DNA from: Phragmites australis
Lineage: Eukaryota; Streptophyta; Magnoliopsida; Poales; Poaceae
DNA: 64,000 bases
Assembly (NCBI RefSeq): GCF_958298935.1
Contig: NC_084940.1
Location: 3,192,001-3,256,000, forward strand
Direction of reading: 5' to 3'
Every line of letters begins with the position of its first letter. Within the stretch, counting starts at the first letter, position 1. Positions 35,201 to 47,280 of this stretch are shown one piece after another. The notes below the pieces were generated by a model. It did no database searches, was not told the origin of the DNA, and saw only the letters and a list, made by a program, of their open reading frames with translations. The position numbers and the translations under genes are program-made.

Positions 35201-38200
35201 CAGTAGAGGATGTAAGTTCTTTTCTTAATTTGATTTTATTGAACATCTTTTCAAAGATAGGGTTACTTCCTGCTACTGACTTGTATGTGACATTATCAGG
35301 AGCTCCACAGCGCCAGATCTTCATTTGAGCAAGCTCGTTTCAACCTGGTACATTCACTGTTTCCCCTGTCACTATTCTGGTTTCTGTATTTACATAGTTG
35401 ACATCCCTTTGTTTGTTTTACCTGTGTTAATATCCAGGTAACTGCACTTTCAAATATCGAGGCAAAGAAAAGATTTGAATTTTTGGAGGCTGTTAGTGGG
35501 ACAATGGATGCACATCTTCGTTATTTCAAACAAGTACAGTCTAGTCATTATTTTCATCTTGACATTCCTTGGTTACGTACAAACATGATTCAAGTTTCCT
35601 CTGTTGCTATTTATTCAGGGATATGAACTGCTACATCAGATGGAACCATATATCAATCAAGTAACTCTTTCGTCATGGCCCATGGCCTTTCTTTCCATGT
35701 TTCTGGTGCATAATTGAATGCTTCATACAATTTATTGACCTTGTTGAGGCGATCCTGGATAATCAAGGCACCAACACTTTCTGTCACTGATGATCAATTA
35801 TCCTTGCCTTCTATACCAAATGTGACTGACTTCTTGTTCAGCAAGATATTGATTTCTTTAGACCTTGCAGTCCTAGCAATTTGGGTGTTAGATTGTTCTG
35901 CTCCATTTGCTTCAGCTTAAGTCCTTTCATTGTTTGGTCATGTGGTTGTTTGTTCATGGTTTGATTAGGTACAATGTAGCACCCTTGGTTATTGAATTCT
36001 ATAGTTATTCATAGAGCTGCGCTTTCCCCCTCATTTTTTAAAGCTGACAATGGTCATTTCTTTTAACACATCATGTTTTTCCCCCTTGCTTTTTGCAGGT
36101 TCTTGCTTATGCTCAGCAATCAAGAGAAAGGTCTAACTATGAGCAAGCGGCTCTTATTGAGAGGATGCAAGAATTCAAAAGGCAAATTGATCGGGAAAGT
36201 CGGTGGTCACCAAATGGGATAAATGACTCCCCTAATGGTGATGGAATACAAGCAATCGGTAGAAGTTCACATAAGATGATCGATGCAGTGATGCAATCAG
36301 CTTCAAAGGGCAAGGTAAGACATTGTGGTTTGACTTGGAACTTAATATTCAAGCATGCACTGTGGTGTAATTTCTACTAGGAAAATTCTAGTTATATTGA
36401 AAAGTAAGTACTTACTTTCAGGTTCAGACCATTCGGCAAGGCTATCTCTCAAAGAGATCTTCAAACTTGAGAGGTGACTGGAAAAGGAGGTTCTTTGTCC
36501 TCGATAGTCGAGGAATGTTATACTATTATCGCAAGCAGAATAGTAGACCATCTGTAGGTTCCCCCATAACACTTTTCAAATACTCACTCTGACGTGATAC
36601 ATGCTTAGGTCGTGGTTCGGTTCATAATATTTACCATTTTCCATTTTTTTTGCAGAGTGGTTATTCTAACCAAAGAAGTAGCACTCCTTCCGAACATGGT
36701 TCTGGGTTGCTCAGCAGATGGTTCTCTTCTCATTATCATGGAGGCGTACATGATGAGAAATCTGTTGCACGTCATACTGTAAACTTGCTAACATCAACCA
36801 TTAAAGTTGATGCAGACCAATCAGATCTACGGTTCTGCTTCAGAATAATCTCTCCCACAAAGAACTACACATTGCAGGTATGAAGCTTAAGCAGACAACT
36901 GTTTCCTTGTTTTCTTTAGTCAAGAGACATTGCTGTAGGAAGTTGTTTAACAGCCATAGTTGCCAAGTTGCTTCCTATCTAGTGACATGCACCTATACTT
37001 GTGCAGGCAGAGAGTACAATGGATCAGATGGATTGGATTGAAAAAATTACTGGCGTCATTGCTTCTTTACTGAGCTCCCAATCCCCAGAACGGGTTAGTG
37101 ATGATTGACTTAGGTTTTATCACTTCCAGATTTGATTTGCATGACACCTAAATTTTCTTTACAGCGTCTTCTGCTGAGCCCCAAGGGCAGTGGCCATCAT
37201 CAAACTGCCAGTGAAAGTAGTTCTTTCAGTAGCTCAACAGAACTTGAACATTCTATAAGTGAAGATTGCATGCTGGAAAAGAACTCAGGAAGTGGTTATT
37301 TTGAGCATTCTGCTAGAGTTACACAGCATCACCGAACCAGCATGAAACCTGATAAGCCAATTGACTTGCTTAGGAAAGTGGTTGGCAATAATATTTGTGC
37401 TGATTGTGGTGCTGCAGAGCCTGATTGGGCATCCCTAAACCTCGGAGTTCTTCTATGCATAGAGTGTTCTGGGGTACACAGAAACCTTGGTGTGCATATA
37501 TCTAAGGTAAACAAGCAATATTCTCTGCAATTTGCATGTGCAAAAATTCCATCACACAACTGTAGAGTATAGAATTTTTGTGATTCTTTGTTCTGATTCT
37601 TGTTGGGGGTCTGTAATGGTACATTTGTACCTGCATGATCCCATGTGCTTTGTGCCAACAAGACACTAGGTGGTAATAGTTACATCTGTAATAAATTCTT
37701 AGGGACGTGATGAAACTTTAGGATAATATTTATGTCTACATTATTCGCAGATATTTAGAACATTTTGATTCTCGTGGACACATTTATCTAACAGCTTTGT
37801 AACAACTTATACCATTTTAGATTTGCTATGTTTTGATTGATATCATCTTTAATGTGACTAGGGGACTGAACTTTACCTTGTATTGGCAGGTAAGATCTCT
37901 GACACTTGATGTCAGGGTTTGGGAGCCATCCGTAATCAATCTCTTTCAGTCATTAGGCAACACTTTTGCCAACACTGTCTGGGAAGAAATGTTACCTTCA
38001 TCAAGCTGTGTTGACCATGGTGATATTTCAAGGTAATAAAGTAAAAATACATAAGTTAAAGAATCGCCATCCTTTTATTATTTTGCAGTTAACTTACAAG
38101 TTTACTATTCTGCAGAGCTGATGGATTAGAAAACGCATCACATAACCTTGTAGTCAGCAAGCCTAAACAATCTGATCCTATTGCTGTGAAGGAGAAATTT

Positions 38201-39207
38201 ATTCACGCCAAGGTACTTATAGTTCGTCTGTTGCTTCTGTCTATTATACTTTGTCAACATACAACAATCATTAATCAGAAATAAGATTACGTTTTCATGA
38301 ATAATAAACTATTTTCTCTATTGATTAGAATTGTTCTTAGCAAATGTCCATGAAACCTGAAGTGTGTTGCATTGTTGCATTGGCCATAATGTGTAATGCC
38401 TCATTAACTGTCTATGCTGAAAAGCAAGAAATTGGTTGAGTGTGCATCTTAATTCTTTTCAAGTATGCTTAGCTGATGTTTATTATTATTATTAAATATT
38501 CCAGTACGCTGAAAAGGATTTTGTGCAAAAACATAGTATGGATGAGAATCAGCTAGCACAACAGATGTGGGATAATGTATGTTCAAACAATAAGAAGGGG
38601 GTGTACAGTCTGATTGTGGGGTCAAATGCGGATGTAAATTTTACTTATGGGCAGACATCATTTAATTCGGCTCTGACTCTTGGAAAAGCACTGCTTCTAC
38701 AAGAGCAACCAGCTCTGCCATCAGATGGAAGTTCTAGATGTTTTGATGTCGATTCGCTTGAGAAGATTTCTCCTGCTGACACAAGGGCACGCATAGACGA
38801 GTTGGATGACTGTGTTGAGGGATTATCTTTGCTTCATCTAGCATGCCGCGTTGCGGATGTGGGCATGGTTGAGCTACTCATGCAGTATGGTGCCAATGTA
38901 AACTCTACAGATTCAAGAGGTCGAACACCACTTCATCACAGCATTATGAAAGGAAAGCATGCGTACGCCAAGCTGCTGCTTTCCAGGTAAGCATATACTA
39001 CCATTGCGGGCTATATCTTTACTGAAAATTTGGAAAGTTTAAGAAATTACGGATATGTTGAGATCTAATTATAGTTGCTTGACTTCTCTATACAGGGGGG
39101 CTGATTCGCAAGCCACAGACCAAGATGGTAGAACAGCATTACAGTATGCAATTGACAGTGGAACTATAGACGATGAAGAGATTCTTGTTTTGTTAGGACC
39201 CAGGTAG
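32211..39207 (+). CDS. AGD3: ARF GTPase-activating protein, BAR-PH-ArfGAP-ankyrin (AGD3/SFC/VAN3-like)
   Basis: The 828-aa product would stimulate GTP hydrolysis by ARF GTPases on trans-Golgi or endosomal membranes. In Arabidopsis the related SFC/VAN3 protein supports vesicle traffic needed for vein continuity. The 19 exons are 32211-32255, 33420-33496, 33697-33797, 34059-34129, 34585-34647, 34733-34777, 35146-35211, 35300-35347, 35438-35533, 35619-35660, 36099-36314, 36422-36553, 36656-36877, 37007-37093, 37165-37506, 37890-38032, 38116-38212, 38505-38986 and 39096-39207, all with GT..AG borders and consistent phase. Domains: BAR about 1-230, PH about 291-435 ([20 protein letters not shown]), ArfGAP about 501-630 with zinc ligands C515, C518, C535, C538 and the arginine finger R543 in HRNLGVH, and ankyrin repeats about 735-825. 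Length and sequence agree closely with Arabidopsis AGD3 as remembered. No lesion is seen. The stop follows LLGPR; the overlapping AG|GTAGGT is a possible donor, so a longer C-terminus cannot be excluded. Confidence 0.96.
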
Positions 39208-39540
39208 GTGATCCAGTAGCTAGTCAGATAATCAGATCTTCAGTTTAGCGATAGCATGTGCCCCTCCTGCTGCAGTCAACCAGCACAGCTCCAAGTATGT
39301 CTTAGCCGATGATCTCGGTTCGTTTCCAAGAGAGAGAGAGAGAGAAGGTTTTCTGGAGCTGCAATGTGGCTCCTCGGTTTAGATTAAGTGATCCCTATTT
39401 ATCGTGATTGCAGTTTGCAAGCTTTTGGATTTTGTTTGCTGATGATGCGCTGTAAGTTTGTACATTGGGAAGTGACTGCTGTTCTTATGACAGATGTATA
39501 TATAGCGATGTATCATCATAATTTATGGAAGCATTAGATT
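39208..39540 (+). other. Predicted 3' UTR of the AGD3-like gene
   Basis: The sequence after the stop is T-rich with a (GA)n run at about 39331-39345 and AT-rich text near 39500-39530 that could serve for polyadenylation. No other feature is seen. Confidence 0.4.
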
Positions 39541-41297
39541 GGTGAGAAATGTGTCATTTTGATGCTACTTGTGAGTGCATTATCTGGAAATTGGGCTGTC
39601 CAGAGCGACCAGATACAAAAATCTGAAAACCTTCTGCTCAAGACTACTGTTTCTGATGTCTTCACTCTGCCGTTCTCCATGTTGCTGAACAGGAAGTTGC
39701 TCTGAATCTGATGAGCGAGAGAATACCACAACATAGTTGCACCCGATATGCCCACATGCCGACACCTCCAATCATGCTGTGCTACCGTGTTTTCTTGGCT
39801 ACACTGCACCGGTTGCGGCCAATGGCTGTAGATGACAAGTGACAACAGAGCTCAGAATCCTGCTGCATGCAAATCTCCCTCCGAGAACAAGTCCATGTCC
39901 ATCGCCGATCAGACGTCGCCTTCACGGCCCAGGGAAATTGAATCTTACGCCGATGCGCCGTAGTACGTGTCACGAGCAGGCGTTCAGCGTCCCAGTTGTC
40001 AATGCCGAAGTTAATTGCAAAGGAACAAGGCGCTGCTCAGCTTGTCAGCCACTTGGAATCTGGAGCTGCATGCGTGCATGAGCCAAGCAGAGCCTTGCCG
40101 GACTATCCATGCATGCTTGGGCTTGGAAGAATACAAGGCTGCACGGGCATGGCGTATCAGATCGATGGAGCTGCCAACCGATGGCTTTGTCCAACAGCGC
40201 CTGTGGAGCGTGAAAACTGGAAACACATTGATGGCCATTACAAGATTTTTCTGTGAGGGTCGGGGGTGTTGCAGTTTGGACTGCTTAAGGATGACCATGC
40301 AAACCAATTGGCAAATGCAACCCTCGAAAAAAAAAACTGAGGAAAGAACAAGTGTGGATTTTTATTTTTATTTCTCCTAGCATTGACTTTGTTCATGCTG
40401 GAACTCGTACAGCATGCTGCATATCCTCTCTACCAGGCTAGCATTGATGGACGTACGAGTGGTACGTACATGCATGCCTAGATTTTTTGCAGCTAATGTA
40501 CCGTACGTACGTACAGCGAGAGTTAGAAAGAGAGATACACGAGCGTCACAGGTCAAACTATTATGGAAGTGCAATGTGCAGCGAAGAACATTAACCAGTG
40601 GCGATATGGTACATGCAAGGTCTAAGGTCTACGGACTGAGACGAAGTACTCGTCCTGCCAGTACGGTATATATGGACAATCAATGATCAATCGAACATCA
40701 AGCAGTGCACACCTTTCGGTATGTGTTCTATCTGATGAATTTGGCAGCTGTTAACTAGATGACAATCGCTAGCACCAAGCGCCCAGTGAGGCCTACATGC
40801 ATGGCCCCTACAGCTTAGTGTTGCGTGCTCATTGTCAGCTCATACATGCTATGCCCATTGGCGGATGCAAACGAGCCCCAGGTAGCGGGACTATCTATTC
40901 TCCTTTCTCTTTCTCATTTTTTTTCTTTTTCTTCTATCTTTTCTACTTTCTCTTCCTCATCCATAACAAAGAATTGTTAAGAGCTAAGGAGGGTTTTCAT
41001 TGGCTGCAAAGTAGTAGGACGGTTGGAGACTTGGAGCCCCCTAGCCCCCTGATCCGCCCCTGGCTGTGCCTTTTTTTCCCTTTACATTTGCTAAATCATT
41101 GCTACTGAAAATTTGCTAATTTTCACTGTTTGATTGACGAGATTCGTGCTAAAGGCGAGTTGTCGTCCTCCCCTTGGACGCCGCTGGTGAGGCAGTCGTA
41201 GGTTTTTATTTGATTTCTTCGTCACTTCTCTCTCGTGGCACTGCACTTCATTTGAATTGACAATCTAGCTCGGTCATCAGAAGTCTTCCAAACTAGA

Positions 41298-41298
<1 letters not shown>
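39541..41298. other. Intergenic DNA, nothing recognised
   Basis: Open frames on both strands here are not conserved. Around 40855-41065 a segment begins near GGCGGATGCAAACGAGCCCC and ends near GATCCGCCCCTGG, suggesting a short transposon-like piece with weak terminal inversion. (GTAC)n runs lie near 40503-40514. Confidence 0.35.

Positions 41299-41375
<77 letters not shown>
41299..41375. repeat. TA dinucleotide microsatellite
   Basis: An uninterrupted (TA)n run of about 77 bp. Such runs vary in length between individuals and can also be misassembled. Confidence 0.95.
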
Positions 41376-41378
<3 letters not shown>

Positions 41379-42511
41379 TATGTACTTTCACATACGTATT
41401 CTATAACACATGGAGTATCTCATGTAATAAATGATATGTATACAGTGCATGTGATTATATAAAATTATTTAAGTGGTATGTATATTTTTTAGGTGGTTTG
41501 CACATATTTTTTAATTATATTATATTTTATGTATAAGTATAAAAGTATTATTAAAATTAATGGACTTCTTTTTAATTTTTTTCATGTAGTTCATATTAGA
41601 GTATAAACTAGAATGTTACAAGAGACAAAAAAAAAAAAAAAAAAAAACTAATAAGATGAAACACATCCCCTCTGCAGAGGTTATTATGTTTAGGCTTGAA
41701 TACGGAGAGTAAGCTACTATCCAAACCGCGTAAAGAGCTTTCTAGTCATCTGCTCCAGTTGCGTACATGTCATAGTAACCATCACAGGGTGTTCTTGCCG
41801 ATGTAGAACTGATCATGAACCTTTTGATATCTCAATGCGTAGCGAACATGACCCTTTTATGACATATATGTGGTTTTGATGATTAATGACAATATAATCA
41901 ATATGACTAACATGTTTATCAAGAATATACTTTAGTAGGTCTCATAGATGCAATATATGAAGAAACCATCTAAACCGAACTCAAGAAAGTTTGAATTGAA
42001 CGAGTTCAGAGGAAATTGTACTCACTGGATAGTCTGGTGCTTAGATTGTTGTACACACCGAAGTGTTCTTGGTTTAGAAGAAGCTTTTCAGAAACAACAC
42101 ACCGGATGGTCCGATGTTAGAGTGGTATGAATACCTGAGTGTGTTTACAGCAGAAATGTAGTTTTTAGAAGAAGAAGGATGAACTCACTGTACGGTCCGG
42201 TACTAGAATGTTGTGTACACCGGAGCCTTGGCTGGAGCATTTTTCAGAAGGTTTTCAGTGGAGAGAGAAGTTGTACATACTGGATGGTCCGGTCCGGTGC
42301 TTGGAGGTGTACACACTGGGTGGTTGCATCGGAGCATTTTCCAAGAGAAGGTCTCAACGGGTAGTTTGGCATGGTTGTACACGTCAGATGGTCCAGTGAT
42401 CAAAGGTCTACATAATGGACAATGAACAATATAGAAGAAGTGGCTCGATCGGCTGACATATAAACATCGGATGGTCCGATGATAGAGTTCAAGGTTACAC
42501 CGCAATAACCG
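41376..42511. repeat. Repeat rich in GGATGGTCCGGT phrases
   Basis: From about 42005 to 42500 the phrases CACTGGAT/CACCGGATGGTCCG(GT) and their variants recur roughly every 60-90 bp. This kind of text is common in panicoid grass repeats near LTRs. A poly-A run lies at 41627-41646. No gene is supported. Confidence 0.45.
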
Positions 42512-43890
42512 GTGTTCACAATGAGTTTGAGTGGGGTTTCAACGGCTAGTTTTCTACTTTTGTACACACCAGATGGTCCGGTACTTGTACTGTTGTTAAC
42601 GCCGGATTATCCGGTGTTCACAGTCTCTTATGATCATTAGAGCAACGTCTAGTGCGCGGATTTGAGGCTATAAATACCCTCTCCCACTCGGTCATTTGAG
42701 GGCGTTAGAGTTTATAGAAGCTCATAGACATTTGAGAAGATATCCAAGCCAACAAAGTATTAAAAGTGATCATATAAAGTAATTAAACATAGGATTAAGG
42801 AGTGATTAGTGCTAATAGGTCTAGAGAGAGTTGTTGCTAAGTATTGCTGCCTAGAGAGAAGGTCAAAGAGAGATCCTATATTGTATCAAGTGGTACACCG
42901 GCACCTTGCAATCTTGATTACTCGTCGACACTGTGAGCCTTGGTGGCTCATGCTTGTTGACCCCCCGACTTGCTGTGGAGCGGTAACAAGATACTTGTAC
43001 GGGGACGCGAAGATCCTTGCCTTGGTGGCTCAAGCTCCGAAGTGAAGACGACGCTAAGTGATCGAAAGAGAGGTTTGTGGTGAGAATTTGTCTTGGTGGC
43101 TTGTTGGCTCAACCTACATGAGGCCTAAGTGGCTCAAGGGCCATGACCGGGTACTGTCCGGGAGCTATAGCCTAGGTGACTACTCTAATGTGGACCAGAA
43201 TATCTGGTGTTCATAATGAGTTTGAGTAGAGTTCCAACAGCTAGTTTTCTACTGCTATATACACTAGATGGTCCAGTCTTTGTATTGTTATTAACGTCGA
43301 ATTATCCGGTGTTCACAGTCTATTATGACTGTTCTAGCAACGGCTAGTGCACGGGTTTGGGACTATAAATACCCCCCCCCACTCGGCCATTTTACGACGC
43401 TGGAGTCCAGGGAAGCTCATACACATGAGAAGATATCTAAGCCACCAAAGTGCTAAAAGTGGTCATCTAAGGTAATTAAGCACAAAACTAGGGAATGATT
43501 AGTGTTCATAGGTATAGAGAGAGTGTTGCTAGCTGTTACTGCTAGAGAGGAGATCAATGAGAGATCCTACACTGTACCAAGTAGTGAGCTGGTACTTTGT
43601 AGTCTTGGTGACTTGTCGGGATCGTGAGCCTTGGTGGCTCATGCTTGTTGACCATTCGATTTGGTGTGGTACGGCGATAAGACGCTTATACGGAGACGCA
43701 AAGACCCTTACTTTGGTGGCTCAAGCTCTGAAGTGAAAACGACGGTAAGTGACCGGAAGAGAGGTTTATGGTGAGGCATTGACTTGGTAGCTTAGTGGCT
43801 CAACTTACTTGAGGTCTAAGTGGCTCTAGGTCCGTGATCGGGTGCCGTCTGAGAGCTATATCTTATGTGGCTGCTTCAACGTGAAATAAG
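42512..43890 (+). repeat. Tandem pair of about 700-bp LTR-like units
   Basis: Two direct copies begin at about 42512 (TTCACAATGAGTTTGAGTGG) and 43212 (TTCATAATGAGTTTGAGTAG). Each contains, in order, TATCCGGTGTTCACAGTCT, a TATA box in CTATAAATACCC, CACTCGG, GAAGCTCATA, GAGAGATCCTA, GTGAGCCTTGGTGGCTCATG and GGTGGCTCAAGCTC. They differ at many positions. The TATA box and following GC-containing leader suggest retrotransposon LTRs or LTR plus leader arranged in tandem. No coding domain lies between them. Confidence 0.6.
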
Positions 43891-45120
43891 GTATCGTTTA
43901 TGCTATTGATACCACATGATAAAACCCCTTATACCGAGTTTGCTTTTTTTATCATCTTTACGTTTCCGCAATTACAGACTTGCAACTTACATTTAGCTAT
44001 AAGTTGCAAACCTTTTGAATGATAGAATAGACACATTAGATAAAACTAAAGTATAATTAGATAAAAATTGATATAAGTTTATGTTAAGAAAATTTTACAA
44101 CCAATTAATTTTAAATATCATAGTTAATCCTACTTTTAAGATATCACGGATCCTTTCACGCTGGCCCACTGCTCAAATGCATGCAGGTAACATGCATGTA
44201 CCAGCTGCTAAGAAGCTATGACCATAATACACAGTTCCTACGCCTACCTGAGCTACACATACGTGCGTACGGCGCGTCCGTAGAATTCAGAAACGAGGCG
44301 CGTACGTACGTTCAGAAAGATCGGTCCTTACAGTTCGTGGGAGCTTGATTAATTGCAGGTCAGTAACTGATGAGCTACCAACGCATGCACGCACGTAGCC
44401 ATCGAGCTCTTAACATTCGCACAGTACAGTACATAGTCAGCGTTTCAGAAAAATCTGTCAGGAAAATCTGTGATACATAACACTCTGCGGCTGTAATACG
44501 TGCAAAGGCATGCAGTCACTCAAAAGCACCTTTTGACTACTGTCAGGAAAATCTGTGATACATAACACTCTCTGGCTGTAATTATTATTTACTGTCAGAT
44601 GATTTTTTCTTCTTGCAGTTATTAATGACGCAGCTACTCTATAGGTGATGTTGCAGGAAACTGAAGAAACTCAGACACCAGAAAGGGCAGCCCTTACCTC
44701 AGACTGCTATCTCATGATGTTTTAGGTTTCAATTGATATCCAGGGCCACATACTACATGTGAATTGTTGTTCTACCCTTTTGTTTCACAAAATTTCATAA
44801 AATCGACTTACTGATGACAGATTCAAGCTCATGAAGAATGCTTAGCACTGCATGTTAGCTAGTGAGCATAAATTTTTTATGGACTTTAGCTATCTTTACA
44901 AACACTATTTCTTATGCACAAACAGCTGCTGCCAGAGTGGGAAAACAATATTCTTGCACACAACTTGACCATCAAATAGAAGAGAAAGGGAAGAAGGCCC
45001 TACCCTTATCGATATGTTCTGATGAACATTTCTCTAATTATTTCATCCTACTACTACAAGAGACACCGGGGCCCTTTCTTACCACTGCCAACTTATCCAT
45101 TAATAGAGATGTAATGATTT
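43891..45120. other. Upstream region of the bHLH gene
   Basis: No gene is supported. It contains a pair of near-identical 40-bp direct repeats (next entry) and ACGTACGT-type short palindromes near 44275-44320. Confidence 0.4.
44455..44583. repeat. Two 40-bp direct repeats upstream of the bHLH gene
   Basis: CTGTCAGGAAAATCTGTGAT followed by ACATAACACTCT occurs at 44455 and again at 44540, each followed by GGCTGTAAT. The period is 85 bp. It could be a small local duplication or a promoter element pair. Confidence 0.7.
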
Positions 45121-45182
45121 GGTCTTATCATCTCTCTTTCTCTTTCTCTACTCTCTCTCTCATTCATTTGCCCTCCCCAGCT

Positions 45183-45192
45183 TATATATAAA
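45183..45192 (+). promoter_or_regulatory. TATA box of the bHLH gene
   Basis: TATATATAAA lies 123 bp before the start codon, just after a long pyrimidine (CT)n tract at 45131-45165. The arrangement fits a plant core promoter. An ATG at 45211 in the leader begins a short frame ending before the main start; whether it is transcribed depends on the exact start site. Confidence 0.7.
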
Positions 45193-45314
45193 CCAATGAA
45201 AAGGTCACCAATGAACCCAAACTTGTTGCTTCTGAACTCCTTGCCAAGAAAACCACACTGAAAAGCATCAACACAGGAACTAGTAGCCTAGCAGCTGCAC
45301 AAATCTGTTGACCA

Positions 45315-46835
45315 ATGGCAGGGTTCTCACACCTCCCACAGCAGATGGAGCATGACCTCACCAATGCCTCTCACAGCATGGCAAGATTCTTGTTCTGCCA
45401 TGGGGCAGCCACAGCAGATTCAGTATCAGCCACCCCTGAAGATGCCTCGCTGGAGACCTCATCTGTGGTTCTTGACACCTCGCCACAAGGCACTGCTTCT
45501 GTGGACAGGAAGAGGAAACCCACAGAAGACGGCACCAACCTCAGCTCTGTTCAGTCCAAGGTAGTGTAATATTATTACATTTAAGTATTTAACACTCGAA
45601 CATGTTTGATAGCTTTTTAAACAGAAAATTTTATTTCTTTTTAGAGATAAATTTCATCATGAAGTTTGCTGATCTTGTGTGGTTGAACAACTAGGACTCA
45701 AACTCCAAGGAGAGTAACAGAAAGAGGAGAGGGAGAAGAGAGAGACACAGCAAGGAGGTAGATGAGGAGGAGGCACCCAAGGGATACATCCATGTCAGGG
45801 CAAGGAGAGGGCAAGCAACAGACAGCCACAGCCTTGCAGAGAGGGTACTGGGCTTACACCATTGCCTGCAAATTGCCAAATTCACCATCATTTTATTGCT
45901 GTTGTAGCTTGTGTACCTTAGCTTGGTTGTTTGGGCCTCCCTTTTCCTCATCTTTTGTGTCATTTTCTTCAGGTGAGGAGGGAGAGAATCAGTGAGAGGA
46001 TGAGGGTGCTGCAAACCCTGGTCCCTGGTTGTGACAAGGTTAATTTTGTTAAATGCTAACATAATTTCTCTTTAAAACTTATTGCATGGTACTAATTTTC
46101 AGAGGGAAAAATATGCCCTTTACTCTAGGTTACTGGGAAAGCCCTCATTCTGGATGAGATCATCAACTATGTGCAGTCCTTGCAGAACCAAGTTGAGGTA
46201 ATAAACATGGCCAGGAAAAAATCTAGACTAGATTACAGATATTGAGAATTTATAGATTGTTATTTGCCTGTGATGCAGTTCCTTTCCATGAGGATTGCTT
46301 CCCTGAGCCCAGTGCTGTATGGTTTTGGCATGGACAGTGATGCCTTCAGTGACCACACTCAGGTACGCAACATCTCAAAATCTTTGCTCCTATAAACCAT
46401 ATATTTTGCTATCTCTTTTTCTTCCCCTCTTATCAAAGTGTTCACAGTGTCATAACTGCCGATCCTCTTGTTTCAGAAGATCGAAGGAATGCTCCACCAA
46501 GAGGCGCTTGCAATGTTTCCCTCTGTCCTGAACAGAGCTCCATCTCAAGCTGTCATGGACCCAAACACCTCCACCTCCTCTCCATCATCCTACGAGGTTC
46601 ACGGCGGCGGCGGCGGCATCTCTTCCCCTCAGGTTTGGCTTCTCTTCCTTTCCCTCTACCACATGATTATTCAGGATCCAGTTCCAATGCACTGTGCCTT
46701 CAGCTGAGGCTGACCCGTCTGCGTCTTCATAATCTTCAGGACAATGGCAGTTACATGGTGCAAACAGCAGGTGAGCCAAGGCAAGAACTGTTCAATCAAG
46801 TGATGTTCAGTAACCACATGTGCTCTTTCCAGTAG
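45315..46835 (+). CDS. bHLH transcription factor (subfamily XII, bHLH137-like)
   Basis: The predicted nuclear protein has 288 aa and would bind E-box DNA as a dimer. The exons are 45315-45560, 45695-45844, 45973-46038, 46129-46197, 46279-46362, 46477-46632 and 46740-46835, all phase 0 with GT..AG borders. A Lys/Arg/Glu-rich stretch (residues about 86-104) precedes GYIHVRARRGQATDSHSLAER and the bHLH. The basic region holds the H127-E131-R135 set for E-box (G-box) binding, then loop PGCDKVTGKALILDE and helix NYVQSLQNQVEFLSM. LSPVLYGFGMD follows, as in bHLH137-type proteins as I recall them. The tail is Ser/Gly-rich. No defect is seen. Members of this subfamily act in brassinosteroid, light and growth responses, but the role of this one is unknown. 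Confidence 0.93.
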
Positions 46836-47280
46836 AAAGAGAGGAGGAAAGCCAGTAAAGGATCCTACAGTGACAACAGGTAATGCAGCAACGTTCAGTG
46901 GAAATCTTTAGCTATGTGCCAAGATAATTTACTATATCCTGCAGAATTTATATATCTTTTTCGAATTTCATTTTAAATAATTCTGGTTTTTTGTTTCTTG
47001 TTTTTTTGCATCTAGAAGGAGGAAATAATGCTGTGATGGAGGTAGAATCTGGCACCAGATGAGTTTGTGATGTCGGACCTAATCCATCCCCTTGTCTGGT
47101 GGTTATAACGAGAGCAGTAACTAGGGTTAGCTGTAGTAGAGTTTATTTTCCATGGTGTTACTGTTAGATTTGAAGTTTTTGTTAGTTTCACCTCAGTTAG
47201 GCATTGCATTGGGGCTCTTCCCAAGGCTTGCATGCCGTTGTACTCTACTTGGAAAAAGAAAAGATCATTTGTTCATATCA
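46836..47280 (+). other. Predicted 3' UTR of the bHLH gene
   Basis: GACAACAG|GTAATG at about 46880 and TTTTTTGCATCTAG|AAGG at about 47016 could border an intron in the 3' UTR. T-rich text up to about 47270 follows. The end of transcription is not visible. Confidence 0.35.

Noticed and set aside
39202..39207. Splice donor at the end of the AGD3-like CDS (AG|GTAGGT)
   Set aside because: A good donor match, but protein length already agrees with AGD3 and no convincing further exon was found; kept as a caveat.
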